The position numbers and the translations under genes were made by a program. From the NCBI GenBank assembly GCA_020073615.1, contig JAIQEX010000001.1:62001-126000 (forward strand): 64,000 nucleotides of DNA, written 5' to 3'. This stretch comes from Terriglobia bacterium. GTDB taxonomy: Bacteria; Acidobacteriota; Terriglobia; Bryobacterales; Bryobacteraceae. The stretch's first letter is position 1, and each line of letters begins with the position of its first letter. A model generated the notes under the pieces. The model did no database searches, was not told where the DNA came from, and was given only the letters and a program-made list of their open reading frames with translations. Positions 7,492-16,223 of this stretch are shown here, one piece after another.

Positions 7492-9090
7492 ATGAAGTTG
7501 CTGCTGTTTCTGGCCGCCGCTGCGCCGTTGCTTGCGCAAACGTGCTCCTATTCGGTGTCGCCCGATCCCGCCCAGGCGATCAACGTCTCCCCGTCCGGCT
7601 CCCCCGACTCGGTTATCCGCGTCACCACGTCCGATGGCTGCCCCTGGCACTATTCCACCGATTCGCAGTCGTGGATCCTCGGCCCGAGCGCTACTGCCAC
7701 GCAGGTCTCCGGAAGCAGCTCGTTTACCTGGAGCGCGGCGGCCAATCTGCAGCCGGCGGCGCGGCAGGGAAAAATCCTGATCGTCACCAACGACGGCGCC
7801 AGGACCTTCACCATCAATCAGCCGGGCCAGGTTTGCACACTGGCCCTGTCGCCCACCTCAGCGCCCGCCGGCGTGCAGGGCGGCACGGGCACTTTTCAGG
7901 TCCAGACCAACTGCGCGTGGACGGCCGCCAGCACCCAGGCTTTCATCACCGTGCCGCCCAACACCGCGGGCACGCTGAACGGGGCGGTGAGCTATACGGT
8001 GGCCGCGAATCTGTGCGTCGCCCCGCGATCCGGCGCGATCCGGGCGCAGGCCGGCTCTTCGGCCGGGCCGCTTCAACAGTTTCAGATCAACCAGGATGGC
8101 TCGCCGGATAATCTCACGCTCACGCCCACCTCCCTTACCGTACCGCAGGCGGCCAGCGACGGCCGGCTCGGCGTCACCACGGGTAGCGGCTGCCCCTGGA
8201 GCGCGTTCAGCGACGTGAGCTGGCTACAGATCGCGGGAGCCAGTTCCGGCAACGGCAATGGCGGCTTGGCCTATCACGTTCTGGCCAATACCGGACCGCC
8301 GCGCAGCGGAAACATTCGCCTGGGCACGCATCTGTTCGCCGTCACCCAGCAGGCTGCGCCGGCGCCGGCCGTGCAGTTGACGGGCATCGAGAATGCCGCC
8401 AGCGGCGCCACCGGGCCGGTATCGCCGGGGGAGATCGTATCGCTGTTCGGCAGCAACATGGGGCCGGCCATCGGGGTCGCGTACCAACTCAGCCCCGACG
8501 GCCGTTCCATCACCAGCACCTTGGCCGGTGTCGAGGTCCTGTTCGATGGCGTCGCGGCGCCGCTGACTTTTGTTTCGGGAACGCAGATCAACGCCGTGGT
8601 GCCCTATTTCGCCAGCGGCAAATCCAGCACGCAGGTGCAGGTGACCTTTCAGAGCGCGGCTTCCAACACGGTGCAGGTTCCCGTGCAGGATGCCGCGCCG
8701 GGCATCTTCACGCTGGATAATTCCGGCCATGGCGCCGGCGCGATCCTGAACTTCGACGGCTCCGGCTATTCCGTCAACACGGCTGCCAACCCGGCGGCGC
8801 GCGGCTCCTTCGTGTCGATTTACTGCACGGGCGGCGGCGCCACCACGCCCGCCAGCGCGGATGGCGCCATAACCCCCGGGGCGCCGCCGCTCGCCCAATC
8901 GGTTACGGTTTCGATCGGCGGTCTCGACGCGAAGGTCGCATACAGCGGCGGCGCACCGTCTTTTATTGCCGGCTTGACGCAAATCAACGCGATCGTTCCT
9001 CCGGGCGTCACTCCCGGCCCGGCGGTACCCGTGGTGGTGCGCATCGGAAGCTGGCAAAGCCAGGACCGCGTCACCCTTGCCGTAAGGTGA
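7492..9090 (+). CDS. secreted protein with BACON-like repeats and TIGR03437 C-terminal domain
   Basis: A 532-residue exported protein with a signal peptide (MKLLLFLAAAAPLLAQ). It contains about three BACON-like beta-sandwich repeats of roughly 90 residues, each with a C-P/A-W pattern (DGCPWHYS, TNCAWTAA, SGCPWSAF) and ending near TINQPG/QINQDG. From about residue 300 the sequence (GIENAASGATGPVSPGEIVSLFGSNMGPA and on) matches the TIGR03437 Solibacter C-terminal domain, ending in INAIVPPGV and a Val-rich strand. Function is unknown; such proteins probably act in carbohydrate or surface contacts. GTG at 7489 is one codon upstream; ATG at 7492 is favoured. A hexamer TACTAT ends 8 nt before it and overlaps the pxpA stop. 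Confidence 0.82.
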   Translation: MKLLLFLAAAAPLLAQTCSYSVSPDPAQAINVSPSGSPDSVIRVTTSDGCPWHYSTDSQSWILGPSATATQVSGSSSFTWSAAANLQPAARQGKILIVTNDGARTFTINQPGQVCTLALSPTSAPAGVQGGTGTFQVQTNCAWTAASTQAFITVPPNTAGTLNGAVSYTVAANLCVAPRSGAIRAQAGSSAGPLQQFQINQDGSPDNLTLTPTSLTVPQAASDGRLGVTTGSGCPWSAFSDVSWLQIAGASSGNGNGGLAYHVLANTGPPRSGNIRLGTHLFAVTQQAAPAPAVQLTGIENAASGATGPVSPGEIVSLFGSNMGPAIGVAYQLSPDGRSITSTLAGVEVLFDGVAAPLTFVSGTQINAVVPYFASGKSSTQVQVTFQSAASNTVQVPVQDAAPGIFTLDNSGHGAGAILNFDGSGYSVNTAANPAARGSFVSIYCTGGGATTPASADGAITPGAPPLAQSVTVSIGGLDAKVAYSGGAPSFIAGLTQINAIVPPGVTPGPAVPVVVRIGSWQSQDRVTLAVR

Positions 9091-9095
9091 GGTTT

Positions 9096-9157
9096 CGCCC
9101 GCTCGAAGGGCGGGGAATTCCCGCGAATTGTGCTTATCGGGATACGGGTGAGCCCGT
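9096..9157 (+). terminator. two weak hairpins after the TIGR03437 gene
   Basis: CGCCC(7 nt)GGGCG at 9096-9112 has no T-tract. ACGGG-tgag-CCCGT at 9144-9157 is followed by a T-rich stretch (gtatttcacattctttt). Either may end transcription from the pxp side before the kinase gene. Confidence 0.35.
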
Positions 9158-9180
9158 GTATTTCACATTCTTTTCACATT

Positions 9181-9208
9181 GCGGACAGGAGTCCGCTGTA
9201 TCATAATG
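9181..9208 (+). promoter_or_regulatory. hairpin and -10 region upstream of the Ser/Thr kinase gene
   Basis: A perfect inverted repeat GCGGAC-agga-GTCCGC (9181-9196) is directly followed by TATCATAAT, whose CATAAT (9203-9208) could be the -10 box. The palindrome sits where a regulator or a -35 element would lie. The kinase start is 42 nt downstream and has its own Shine-Dalgarno. Confidence 0.4.
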
Positions 9209-9250
9209 GACGGTTACTCTTGTTAAAGAGCCGTACTCCAGGAAGCTGCC

Positions 9251-12106
9251 ATGCTCTGCCCCAGTTGTCACGCCGCCAATTCCGAGCACCAGACGTATTG
9301 CGGCAAGTGCGGGCATAGCTTGCCGGTACCGGTCGACGCCGAGACCATGGTGCTCAGCGGCATGGGAGGCGCGGCGGCGGCAATGGCCCCGGCCAGCGGT
9401 CCGCAAATGGCGGCCGGGTTGGTGACGCCGCCCGAGGATGCGCCGCTGCCGCCAGAAGCGGCGCCCGCGGGCGCCTTGCCGCCGGGAAGCTCCTTCGGAT
9501 CGCGGTACCGCATCGAAGCCCTGCTGGGACAGGGCGGCATGGGCGCCGTCTACAAAGCCCACGATTCCGAGCTGGGACGCACCGTGGCCCTCAAGCTGGT
9601 CCGCCCGGACCTCGCCCGCAGCATGCAGACCATGCAGCGCTTCAAACAGGAATTGCTGCTGGCCAGCAAGGTATCGCACAAGAATATTCTCCGCATACAC
9701 GACCTGGGCGACATGAACGGCGTGAAGTTCATCACCATGGCGTTCGTGGAGGGGCCGGACCTGGCGGCGCTCATCGAACAGGAGGGCCGCCTGAGCTTCG
9801 ACCGCGCCTTGAAATTCACCCGCCAGTTGTGCGCCGCCCTGGAAGCCGCCCACAACGAGGGCGTAGTGCACCGCGATCTCAAGCCGCAGAACATCCTGAT
9901 CGATCGCAACGACACGGTCTACATATCCGATTTCGGCCTGGCCAAATCGCTGGAGTCGGAAGCGACCATGATGACCCGCACCGGCCAGATCGTGGGCACT
10001 CCGCGCTATATGTCCCCCGAGCAGGTGGAGGCCGGCGAGGTGGACCATCGCGCCGATCTGTATTCCCTTGGGCTGATCATGTACGAAATGTTCACCGCGG
10101 ATATTCCCTTCCGCGGCGAGTCGGCCATCCAGCTCATGTACCAGCGGGTCATGAAGACGCCACGCGACCCGCGAGCGGCCTGTCCGGAATTGCCGGACTA
10201 CATCGCGGAAATCATCCTGAAGTGCCTGGAAAAAGAGCCCGCCAAACGGTATCAAAGCGCCCGCGAGATTGCGCAGGACCTCGACGCGCACCAGGCTCCC
10301 GCGGTGGCTCGCCCCGAAGCGGCCTCGCCGGCCATTCGCCTTCCGCGGCCCGCGCGGCGCTGGTGGCTGGCCGGCGCCGCGCTGGCCCTCATCGCCGCCA
10401 TAGCGTTTGTACTCCCCGGCGCGCGGCATCTTGTGCTGCGCACCCCGGCGGGATCCCCCGCGGCGGGGGCGCCCGGAGAGATCGCGCATCGCATGGCGGT
10501 TCTGCCCCTCACTTCCGTGGGCGATGGAGCACTCAAGTACCTGGCCGACGGGGTTGCCGATGCTCTTTCGGCCAAGCTCGCGGGGTTGAAAAATGTCTAT
10601 GTCGCCTCCGGTAACGCGGTGGCGGGCGCCCTGAGCCGGCAGCGGGATCCGCGCAAGATCGCTCATGCCTTGGGCGTGACGCTGCTGCTGCGGGGTACGG
10701 TGCAGAGCTCGGGAGACAAGGTCTCGATCATCCTCACCCTGGACGATGTCAGCGGGCAGGGGGCCGCGCTGCTGCACCGGGAGTTCCCGGGAGTGCGCCA
10801 GGATCTGCTCACCCTGGAAGACCAGATGTTCACCGCGGTCTTCAAGTCCCTGACGATCAAGCCCGGCGGCGACGAGCTGGCGCGCGCCGCCATGCGGCCC
10901 ACCGAGGACATTGGGGCCTACGACATCTACCTCAAGGGCCGCAACCTGCTGCGCGGCAAGCGCGGCCAGAAGGATCTGCAGGATGCCCTGGACCTTTTCG
11001 CGCAGGCTCACCAGCGCGACCCCGGATTCGCCCTGGCATTTGCGGGGGAAGCCGATGCCAGCCTGCTCATGTTCGACACGACCAAAGAGAGTCTCTGGGT
11101 GCAAAAAGCGGTCAGCGCCGCGGAACGGGCCGAGCGGCTGAACGACAGCCTGCCGGAGGTGCATTTCTCCCTGGGCAGCGCGTACACCGCCACCGGGAAA
11201 ACCGCCGAAGGCATCGCCGAACTGGAGCAGGCGCTCCGCCTGGCGCCCAATTCCGATGAAGCACTGCGCCGCTTGGGAGAAGCCTACCGCAAGGCCGGCC
11301 AACAGCGGAAGGCGATCGCCGCTTTTCAAGAGGCCATTCGCGTCAATCCTTATTTTTGGGCCAATCACAACTTCCTCGGACAGGCGTGCTTCCTGTCCGG
11401 GGAGAACGCCCGCGCGCTCGAGGCGTATCGGCAGGTTACCAGGCTCGAACCGGAGATACCCACCGGATGGGCCAACACCGGCGCGGTTTACTACCGCCTG
11501 GGACAGTGGAGCGCCTGCATCCCGGCGTTCCAGAGAGCCATCGCGCTCGATCCCAGGCCGCGTTACTACTCGCAAGTGGGAGTCACTTACTTCTTCTTGG
11601 GCCGCTACGCGGAAGCGTCGGCCATGTTTGAGACCGCCGTGGCGAAGAACCCCAACGACGCCGCCTTTCGCGTGGACCTGGCGGACGCCTATCGCTGGTC
11701 CGGACAACGGGATAAGGCCGCGGCCACTTACCACCAGGCGATCGCTTTGGCCAGCGCCAGCCTCCAGGTCAATCCCCGCAATGTCGAAGCCCTGGGAACC
11801 CTGGCCATCTGCTACGCCAAGAACGGGGACGCCAGCCGGGCTTTGGTATTCATCCGGCAAGCCCGGCAAATCGACAATAAAGATAATGATTTGATGTATA
11901 AGGAGGCCACCGTACACGCCCTTGCGAAACGGACCTCCGAGGCGGCGGCAAGCCTCCGGGAAGCCTTGCTGAACGGCTACTCATTGAAGGAAGCCGAGAG
12001 CGATCCCGAGCTGAAAGCGCTGCGGGAAACAAAAGAATTCGAGAAGCTACAGAAGGAACTGACGCAGAAGGATACTGACAAGCAACCTCTGGCGCCGGTA
12101 CGTTAG
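9251..12106 (+). CDS. membrane Ser/Thr protein kinase with zinc ribbon and TPR sensor domain
   Basis: A 951-residue PknB-type kinase. Residues 1-25 hold a CPSC...CGKC zinc ribbon. The kinase domain covers about 86-345, with the glycine loop GQGGMG (93-98), K115, the HRD catalytic loop (207-209), DFG (227-229) and a Thr-rich activation segment ending in SPE (255-257). One membrane helix follows at about 370-392. The outer half has a TolB/FlgO-like segment (RMAVLPLTSVG, IAHALGVTLLLRGTVQ) and then a row of TPR helices up to residue ~940. This is the standard acidobacterial/myxobacterial kinase layout: an external TPR sensor signalling to a cytoplasmic kinase. AGGAAG 5 nt before the ATG fixes the start. 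Confidence 0.92.
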   Translation: MLCPSCHAANSEHQTYCGKCGHSLPVPVDAETMVLSGMGGAAAAMAPASGPQMAAGLVTPPEDAPLPPEAAPAGALPPGSSFGSRYRIEALLGQGGMGAVYKAHDSELGRTVALKLVRPDLARSMQTMQRFKQELLLASKVSHKNILRIHDLGDMNGVKFITMAFVEGPDLAALIEQEGRLSFDRALKFTRQLCAALEAAHNEGVVHRDLKPQNILIDRNDTVYISDFGLAKSLESEATMMTRTGQIVGTPRYMSPEQVEAGEVDHRADLYSLGLIMYEMFTADIPFRGESAIQLMYQRVMKTPRDPRAACPELPDYIAEIILKCLEKEPAKRYQSAREIAQDLDAHQAPAVARPEAASPAIRLPRPARRWWLAGAALALIAAIAFVLPGARHLVLRTPAGSPAAGAPGEIAHRMAVLPLTSVGDGALKYLADGVADALSAKLAGLKNVYVASGNAVAGALSRQRDPRKIAHALGVTLLLRGTVQSSGDKVSIILTLDDVSGQGAALLHREFPGVRQDLLTLEDQMFTAVFKSLTIKPGGDELARAAMRPTEDIGAYDIYLKGRNLLRGKRGQKDLQDALDLFAQAHQRDPGFALAFAGEADASLLMFDTTKESLWVQKAVSAAERAERLNDSLPEVHFSLGSAYTATGKTAEGIAELEQALRLAPNSDEALRRLGEAYRKAGQQRKAIAAFQEAIRVNPYFWANHNFLGQACFLSGENARALEAYRQVTRLEPEIPTGWANTGAVYYRLGQWSACIPAFQRAIALDPRPRYYSQVGVTYFFLGRYAEASAMFETAVAKNPNDAAFRVDLADAYRWSGQRDKAAATYHQAIALASASLQVNPRNVEALGTLAICYAKNGDASRALVFIRQARQIDNKDNDLMYKEATVHALAKRTSEAAASLREALLNGYSLKEAESDPELKALRETKEFEKLQKELTQKDTDKQPLAPVR

Positions 12107-12145
12107 TACCCGGTACCGGAACTTCAGAAAAGCGCCAAAACCGGA

Positions 12146-12174
12146 TTGACGCTGTTCCATTGGGTGAGTAAGGA
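12146..12174 (+). promoter_or_regulatory. promoter of the first PEP-CTERM gene
   Basis: TTGACG at 12146-12151, a 17-nt spacer, then TAAGGA at 12169-12174. It lies 45 nt before the ATG at 12219, in the 112-bp gap after the kinase gene. Confidence 0.45.
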
Positions 12175-12218
12175 TTAACAATCAACAACTGTAAATACCT
12201 TGGGGAGGAATTACTCGG

Positions 12219-12917
12219 ATGTTGTCTAAGCAGTTAGTGGCGGGCTTGGTTTTCCTGTCAATGGCCGCATGGGCCGGCCCTATCAAGGACCCATCGATGT
12301 CGGTCGAAGCGGGCAGCCTCAGTCAAGCCATCGGTACCGGCATCAACTTCAGCCCGGACCCGGTCAATGGCGGCGGCCTGTTCGGCTTCTTCAACGGCAC
12401 CGGGGGGTTTATCACTGCGCTGGTATTTCAGACGCAAATCGTGGCGGGGCTCAGCGACGCCACCATCCAGGGCGCATTCAACTGCAATGCCGCAAACCCG
12501 TTCTTCCTGGGCTGCGCGGTGGCTTACGCGCCCGCCAACGGTCTTCTCACCATATCGTTTTCCGGGGTGAACGCCGAGCCGCCGGGCGAGCCGCCGGGCG
12601 ATCCCGAAATAGGCGAACACGAGGGCATTCCTCCGCTACTCCCCGGCTGTGCTTTGACGCCCGATGGGGCGGGATGCACCGTGGTGGGCCACTTCCTGGT
12701 CACCCTGAACGACAACTTCGCGGTGACCGGAAACGTTGGCGGATGGACGCCGGGGAAGAATCCGGCGCTGTTCGATGTACTGCCCACCTTTACCCCCATC
12801 GAGATCGACAGCACCGCCACGCCCGAGCCCTCGACGCTGGTCCTGCTGGCCACGGCGCTGTTGGTCTTGGCGGGCCTATCTGGGCGGCGTGTTCGCCGCT
12901 ACCGGCTTCAGCAGTAA
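12219..12917 (+). CDS. PEP-CTERM sorting-domain protein
   Basis: A 232-residue exported protein: signal peptide (about residues 1-19, ending AWA), a low-complexity secreted body rich in Gly/Pro with the segment EPPGEPPGDPE, and a C-terminal PEP-CTERM signal TPEPSTLVLLATALLVLAG followed by GRRVRR. Such proteins are recognised and cut by an exosortase and end up at the cell surface or in extracellular polymer; no exosortase is encoded in this window. A strong GGGGAGGAA Shine-Dalgarno precedes the ATG. Its 3' end overlaps the converging serine hydrolase gene by 42 bp. Confidence 0.88.
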   Translation: MLSKQLVAGLVFLSMAAWAGPIKDPSMSVEAGSLSQAIGTGINFSPDPVNGGGLFGFFNGTGGFITALVFQTQIVAGLSDATIQGAFNCNAANPFFLGCAVAYAPANGLLTISFSGVNAEPPGEPPGDPEIGEHEGIPPLLPGCALTPDGAGCTVVGHFLVTLNDNFAVTGNVGGWTPGKNPALFDVLPTFTPIEIDSTATPEPSTLVLLATALLVLAGLSGRRVRRYRLQQ

Positions 12918-14462
12918 GTCCTGAAAGTCGAAACTGAAATCGGTCATGGGCGATACCGGCGCCAGCTTCACTTGGGAAACGGAGCCGTCCCCTCCGAGCG
13001 AGAAGGTCACGTACGCGTCCGCCGCCAGCGTCCGGTCCCGCCAGCGCGCCACAAAGGTGTCGTACTGCCAGTGTTCCAGGCTGCCGGTAAGCTGCCTGGT
13101 ATGGGTGAAGGAAATGGTCAGCTTGCCGCCCTGCTCGGCAACGATCACGTCGCCGTACCACGGGTCGCGATACCTTCCGGCGTACGCCGACAGCGCGATC
13201 GAGGGACGGGAATCCGCGTTCCGCTTACCGGCGGCCCGGTTCACCGCCCGCTCGCTATCCGCGGCCTGCTGCTTCGCCGCTTCCTGGAAGGCCGTCACCC
13301 AATCCGTCTCCGGCGCGCCCAGGTAGCGGTCGAGGATGGTGAAGGTCACCGCCGCATGGGCTCCCGTCTCCTCCTGGTTGGTCAGCACCACGATGCCCAG
13401 CTTGAGATCCGGCACCATAGTCACCCGCGAAACATAGCCGGCCAGGGTGCCCGTGTGGTAGACCAGTTTCTTGCCGCGATAGTCGCGCAGCGTCCAGCCT
13501 AGCCCGTAGGCGTAGAAGTTCGGTTGGAGCGCCTCCAGAGCCGCCGGCGATCCCTTGGGAAGATCCTCGATGGGCATGATGGTCTGGGGCGACCACATCT
13601 CTTTCGATTGCGCCGCGCTGAACAGCCGCCCGCCCGCGATCTCGCCCCGGTTCAACTGCACCGTCACCCACTTACCCAGGTCGCTGGCGCATGAGTTGAT
13701 GGAGCCGGCCGGCGCGTTATTGTCGTGGTCCGCCTGCGGCAGCGCCACCAGCTTCCCCTCGGCGTGCGCATGCGGCGCGGCCACATCTTCGGCCGCCAGC
13801 AGCGCCCCCGTGCTGGCATTGGTGGAGGCCATCCCCAGCGGCGCGAAAATGCGCTGCTTAACGAACTCGTCCCAGCTCTCTCCGGTAACTGCCGGGATGA
13901 GCTGTCCGGCCACCAGGTAGAGCAGGTTGTCGTACGCATACCGGCTGCGGAAGCTCGCGGCCGGCGGCAGAAAGCGGAGGCGGCGGACGATCTCCTCGCG
14001 GCTCAGGTCGGTCGAAGGCCAGAACAGCAGGTCGCCCGCGCCCAGCCCCAGGCCGCTGCGATGCACCAGCAGGTCGCGCACGGTGATTTCGCGTGTGACG
14101 TAAGCGTCGTACATCTGGAAGCCGGGCAGGTGGTCGATCACCCGGTCGTCCCACCGCAGCCTCCCCTCGTCCACCAGCATGGCCAGCGCGGCCGCGGTAA
14201 ATGCCTTGGTATTGGAAGCGATGCGGAAGAGCGAATGCGGCGTTACGGGCGCGGGTTCACCCAGCTTCCGCACTCCGTAACCCTTGTCCAGGATGACCCT
14301 GCCATCCTGCACCACGGCCACGGCGATACCTGGAACTTCAAAGGCGCTGCGCGCGCGTTCCACGGTGCGGTCGAAGCTCTCCTGTGCCCGGCACAAGGCG
14401 GCCAGCAGCAGCAGCCCCGTGCTGTTAAACACAAGGCGCGGAAACAACGTAAGGACAGCCAC
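12876..14462 (-). CDS. secreted serine hydrolase, beta-lactamase class C family
   Basis: A 528-residue exported hydrolase of the class C beta-lactamase/penicillin-binding-protein-like group (serine peptidase S12 fold). The nucleophile motif is S83-N-T-K86, the second motif is Y177-D-N179 and the KTG equivalent is HTG in LVYHTGTLAGY. After about residue 410 a DUF3471-like C-terminal domain follows (SAYAGRYRDPWYGDVIV). The natural substrate is unknown; relatives hydrolyse D-amino-acid peptides or esters in the periplasm. The start is read as GTG at 14462, giving a hydrophobic leader ending near ALCRAQ; no good Shine-Dalgarno is seen. The gene converges on and overlaps the end of the PEP-CTERM gene by 42 bp. 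Confidence 0.85.
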   Translation of the reverse strand: MAVLTLFPRLVFNSTGLLLLAALCRAQESFDRTVERARSAFEVPGIAVAVVQDGRVILDKGYGVRKLGEPAPVTPHSLFRIASNTKAFTAAALAMLVDEGRLRWDDRVIDHLPGFQMYDAYVTREITVRDLLVHRSGLGLGAGDLLFWPSTDLSREEIVRRLRFLPPAASFRSRYAYDNLLYLVAGQLIPAVTGESWDEFVKQRIFAPLGMASTNASTGALLAAEDVAAPHAHAEGKLVALPQADHDNNAPAGSINSCASDLGKWVTVQLNRGEIAGGRLFSAAQSKEMWSPQTIMPIEDLPKGSPAALEALQPNFYAYGLGWTLRDYRGKKLVYHTGTLAGYVSRVTMVPDLKLGIVVLTNQEETGAHAAVTFTILDRYLGAPETDWVTAFQEAAKQQAADSERAVNRAAGKRNADSRPSIALSAYAGRYRDPWYGDVIVAEQGGKLTISFTHTRQLTGSLEHWQYDTFVARWRDRTLAADAYVTFSLGGDGSVSQVKLAPVSPMTDFSFDFQDLLLKPVAANTPPR

Positions 14463-14513
14463 AAAAAAGCTCTGGAAGGTTGCATCATAGCACCATCCAA
14501 GAGTTGCGGGTTC

Positions 14514-14543
14514 TTTACTTGAGCGGGAATCTCAGGGTAATCT
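14514..14543 (+). promoter_or_regulatory. promoter of the second PEP-CTERM gene
   Basis: TTTACT (14514-14519), 18-nt spacer, TAATCT (14538-14543), 46 nt before the ATG at 14590. A small CCCC-aga-GGGG hairpin lies in the presumed leader just downstream. Confidence 0.4.
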
Positions 14544-14589
14544 TGAACATCCCCAGAGGGGGGAAGGTTACTTATCGGAGAGGAGACAA

Positions 14590-15273
14590 ATGAAAAAAGC
14601 GCTTTTGTGCATGGCTGCGGTTTTACTAGCCGGCGTGAGCGTCCTGTCGGCGAGCCCAGTGTTAGGGCCGCCCGTGGGTCAGTGCTCGGCTGCGGCCGGC
14701 GTTACGGGCAGTGCCAACGACCTGATTGTCCCGTTCTCGACATTTTCGGTGAGCGGCTTCGCCTGTGAGCAACAGGACAAAATCTACTCGAATTTCAATA
14801 TGGGTGCCATTCCGACCGACGCGACACTGCGATTGCAGGTACAGCCCCTCGGCGCCCTGGATTTTCACACCGTGACGTTTAACGGGAACTTCCTGGCAGA
14901 CTTCACGGTCTCCTATGATGTCGCCATAGATCTGACGCTAAGCCCCACGGAACTGATCACCAGCGTCTCCGGAGATATCTCGAACCCGTCGAATACAGGC
15001 ACGCCGAGCAACCTGAAGACGGTGTTCTCGGAGGCGGGGGTGACGATCGGCTCACTGACGTCCGTACCTGGCAACCCGGGTAACCCGATCACGACGGCCG
15101 AAACCGCGCTTCACGTTTCCGACCAGTACACAGCAGCCGGGGGGGCCGTGGTCAGTATCTCCAATACTTTCCGCGAAGAGGTCCCGGCCGCGGTTCCCGA
15201 GCCGCTCACGTATCTGCTCGCCGGAGGTGGCTTCCTGCTGCTGGCCTCGTTACGGCGAATCCGTCGCGTCTGA
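14590..15273 (+). CDS. PEP-CTERM sorting-domain protein
   Basis: A 227-residue exported protein with signal peptide (MKKALLCMAAVLLAGVSVLS, cut near SAS) and a C-terminal sorting signal VPEPLTYLLAGGGFLLLASL followed by RRIRRV. The central part is beta-rich and has no recognised domain; only two cysteines are seen in the mature chain. A strong GGAGAGGAG Shine-Dalgarno precedes the ATG. The gene is transcribed alone, divergently from the serine hydrolase, and is followed by a textbook rho-independent terminator. It presumably depends on an exosortase encoded elsewhere. Confidence 0.87.
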   Translation: MKKALLCMAAVLLAGVSVLSASPVLGPPVGQCSAAAGVTGSANDLIVPFSTFSVSGFACEQQDKIYSNFNMGAIPTDATLRLQVQPLGALDFHTVTFNGNFLADFTVSYDVAIDLTLSPTELITSVSGDISNPSNTGTPSNLKTVFSEAGVTIGSLTSVPGNPGNPITTAETALHVSDQYTAAGGAVVSISNTFREEVPAAVPEPLTYLLAGGGFLLLASLRRIRRV

Positions 15274-15296
15274 TTCCGTTTTTTCGATCGAAAGCA

Positions 15297-15326
15297 AGCC
15301 GCCCTTCCGGGGGCGGCTTTTTTTTT
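15297..15326 (+). terminator. rho-independent terminator of the PEP-CTERM gene
   Basis: Perfect 8-bp stem AGCCGCCC/GGGCGGCT with a 6-nt loop, followed by an uninterrupted run of T up to 15326. Confidence 0.92.
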
Positions 15327-15337
15327 GGGGGGCCCGC

Positions 15338-15360
15338 GGGGCGGACGCCTCGTCCGCCCC
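15338..15360. terminator. second strong hairpin between converging genes
   Basis: GGGGCGGACG-cct-CGTCCGCCCC is a perfect 10-bp stem with a 3-nt loop, 20 bp from the rsmI stop. It may end the minus-strand mla-rsmI transcript, although no T-tract follows on that strand until the neighbouring terminator. Confidence 0.5.
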
Positions 15361-15379
15361 GGACCCCCCGGTCCGGCCG

Positions 15380-16204
15380 CTATCCTTCCCGGAGTAACCG
15401 GTCGTAGACCTCGCGTTTGGAAAGGCCGCGCCGCCGCGCCACCTCCTTAATGGCGGCCATGCGCGGCGTGCCCGCGCGCACCAGGGCATGGACGGCGGCG
15501 TCCAGCGGGGTATCGTCCGGCGGTGGCCCCGTGGCCTTGCCGATCAGCACGGTAATCTCCCCCTTCAGCGCATCTCGCGCCGCGAGTTGTCCGCGAATTT
15601 CCGCCGCGGTGCCGCGCAGAAACTCCTCATGAAGCTTGGTGAGCTCCCGCGCCAGCACCACCGGCCGCGTTCCCAGGGTCTGCTCGATGGCCTCCAGCGT
15701 CTCCAGGATGCGGTGCGGCGCCTCATAGAAGATCAGGGTCGCTGGTTCCTCCGCCAGCGCGCGCAGCGCCCTGGCCCGCGCTCCCGGTTTGGACGGCAGA
15801 AACCCGCCGAAGTGAAAGGCGTCGGTCGGCAGTCCCGAAGCGGCCAGCGCCGCCAGCGCCGCCGAAGCGCCCGGCACGGGCTCGACGGGAATGCCGTTCT
15901 CGATGGCCGCCCGCACCAGCCGGTATCCCGGGTCCGACACCAGCGGCGTCCCGGCATCGCTCACCAGCGCCACCACCGCGCCCGCCACGAGGCGCGCCGC
16001 CAGCTCCCCGGCACGCTCCGTCTCGTTGTGTTCGTGATAGCTGACGGCCGGCGCGCGTATGCCGTAATGGTCCAGCAGCTTGCGCGTCTGCCGCGTGTCC
16101 TCGCACGCGATCACGTCCGCCTCCCGCAGCACGCGCACCGCGCGGTACGTCATGTCTTCCAGGTTGCCGATAGGCGTCGCCACCACGTAGAGCCGGCCGG
16201 ACAT
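15380..16204 (-). CDS. rsmI: 16S rRNA 2'-O-ribose C1402 methyltransferase
   Basis: A 274-residue RsmI, which methylates the 2'-hydroxyl of C1402 in the ribosomal P site using S-adenosylmethionine. Diagnostic segments are LYVVATPIGNLEDMTYRA at the N terminus, CEDTRQTRKLLDHY, LVSDAGTPLVSDPGYRLV (SAM-site loop) and FYEAPHRILETLEAI. The C-terminal tail (PRMAAIKEVARRRGLSKREVYDRLL) is the usual RsmI helical extension. It follows the YdjC/HpnK-like gene on the same strand with a 19-nt gap, in which TATACT ends 6 nt before the ATG, so it may also be transcribed separately as a leaderless mRNA. Confidence 0.95.
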   Translation of the reverse strand: MSGRLYVVATPIGNLEDMTYRAVRVLREADVIACEDTRQTRKLLDHYGIRAPAVSYHEHNETERAGELAARLVAGAVVALVSDAGTPLVSDPGYRLVRAAIENGIPVEPVPGASAALAALAASGLPTDAFHFGGFLPSKPGARARALRALAEEPATLIFYEAPHRILETLEAIEQTLGTRPVVLARELTKLHEEFLRGTAAEIRGQLAARDALKGEITVLIGKATGPPPDDTPLDAAVHALVRAGTPRMAAIKEVARRRGLSKREVYDRLLREG

Positions 16205-16210
16205 GCTTTG

Positions 16211-16216
16211 AGTATA
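16211..16216 (-). promoter_or_regulatory. -10 box of rsmI (leaderless candidate)
   Basis: TATACT on the minus strand, 6 nt before the rsmI ATG at 16204, within the 19-nt gap after the upstream gene. Confidence 0.4.
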
Positions 16217-16223
16217 GTGGCCG

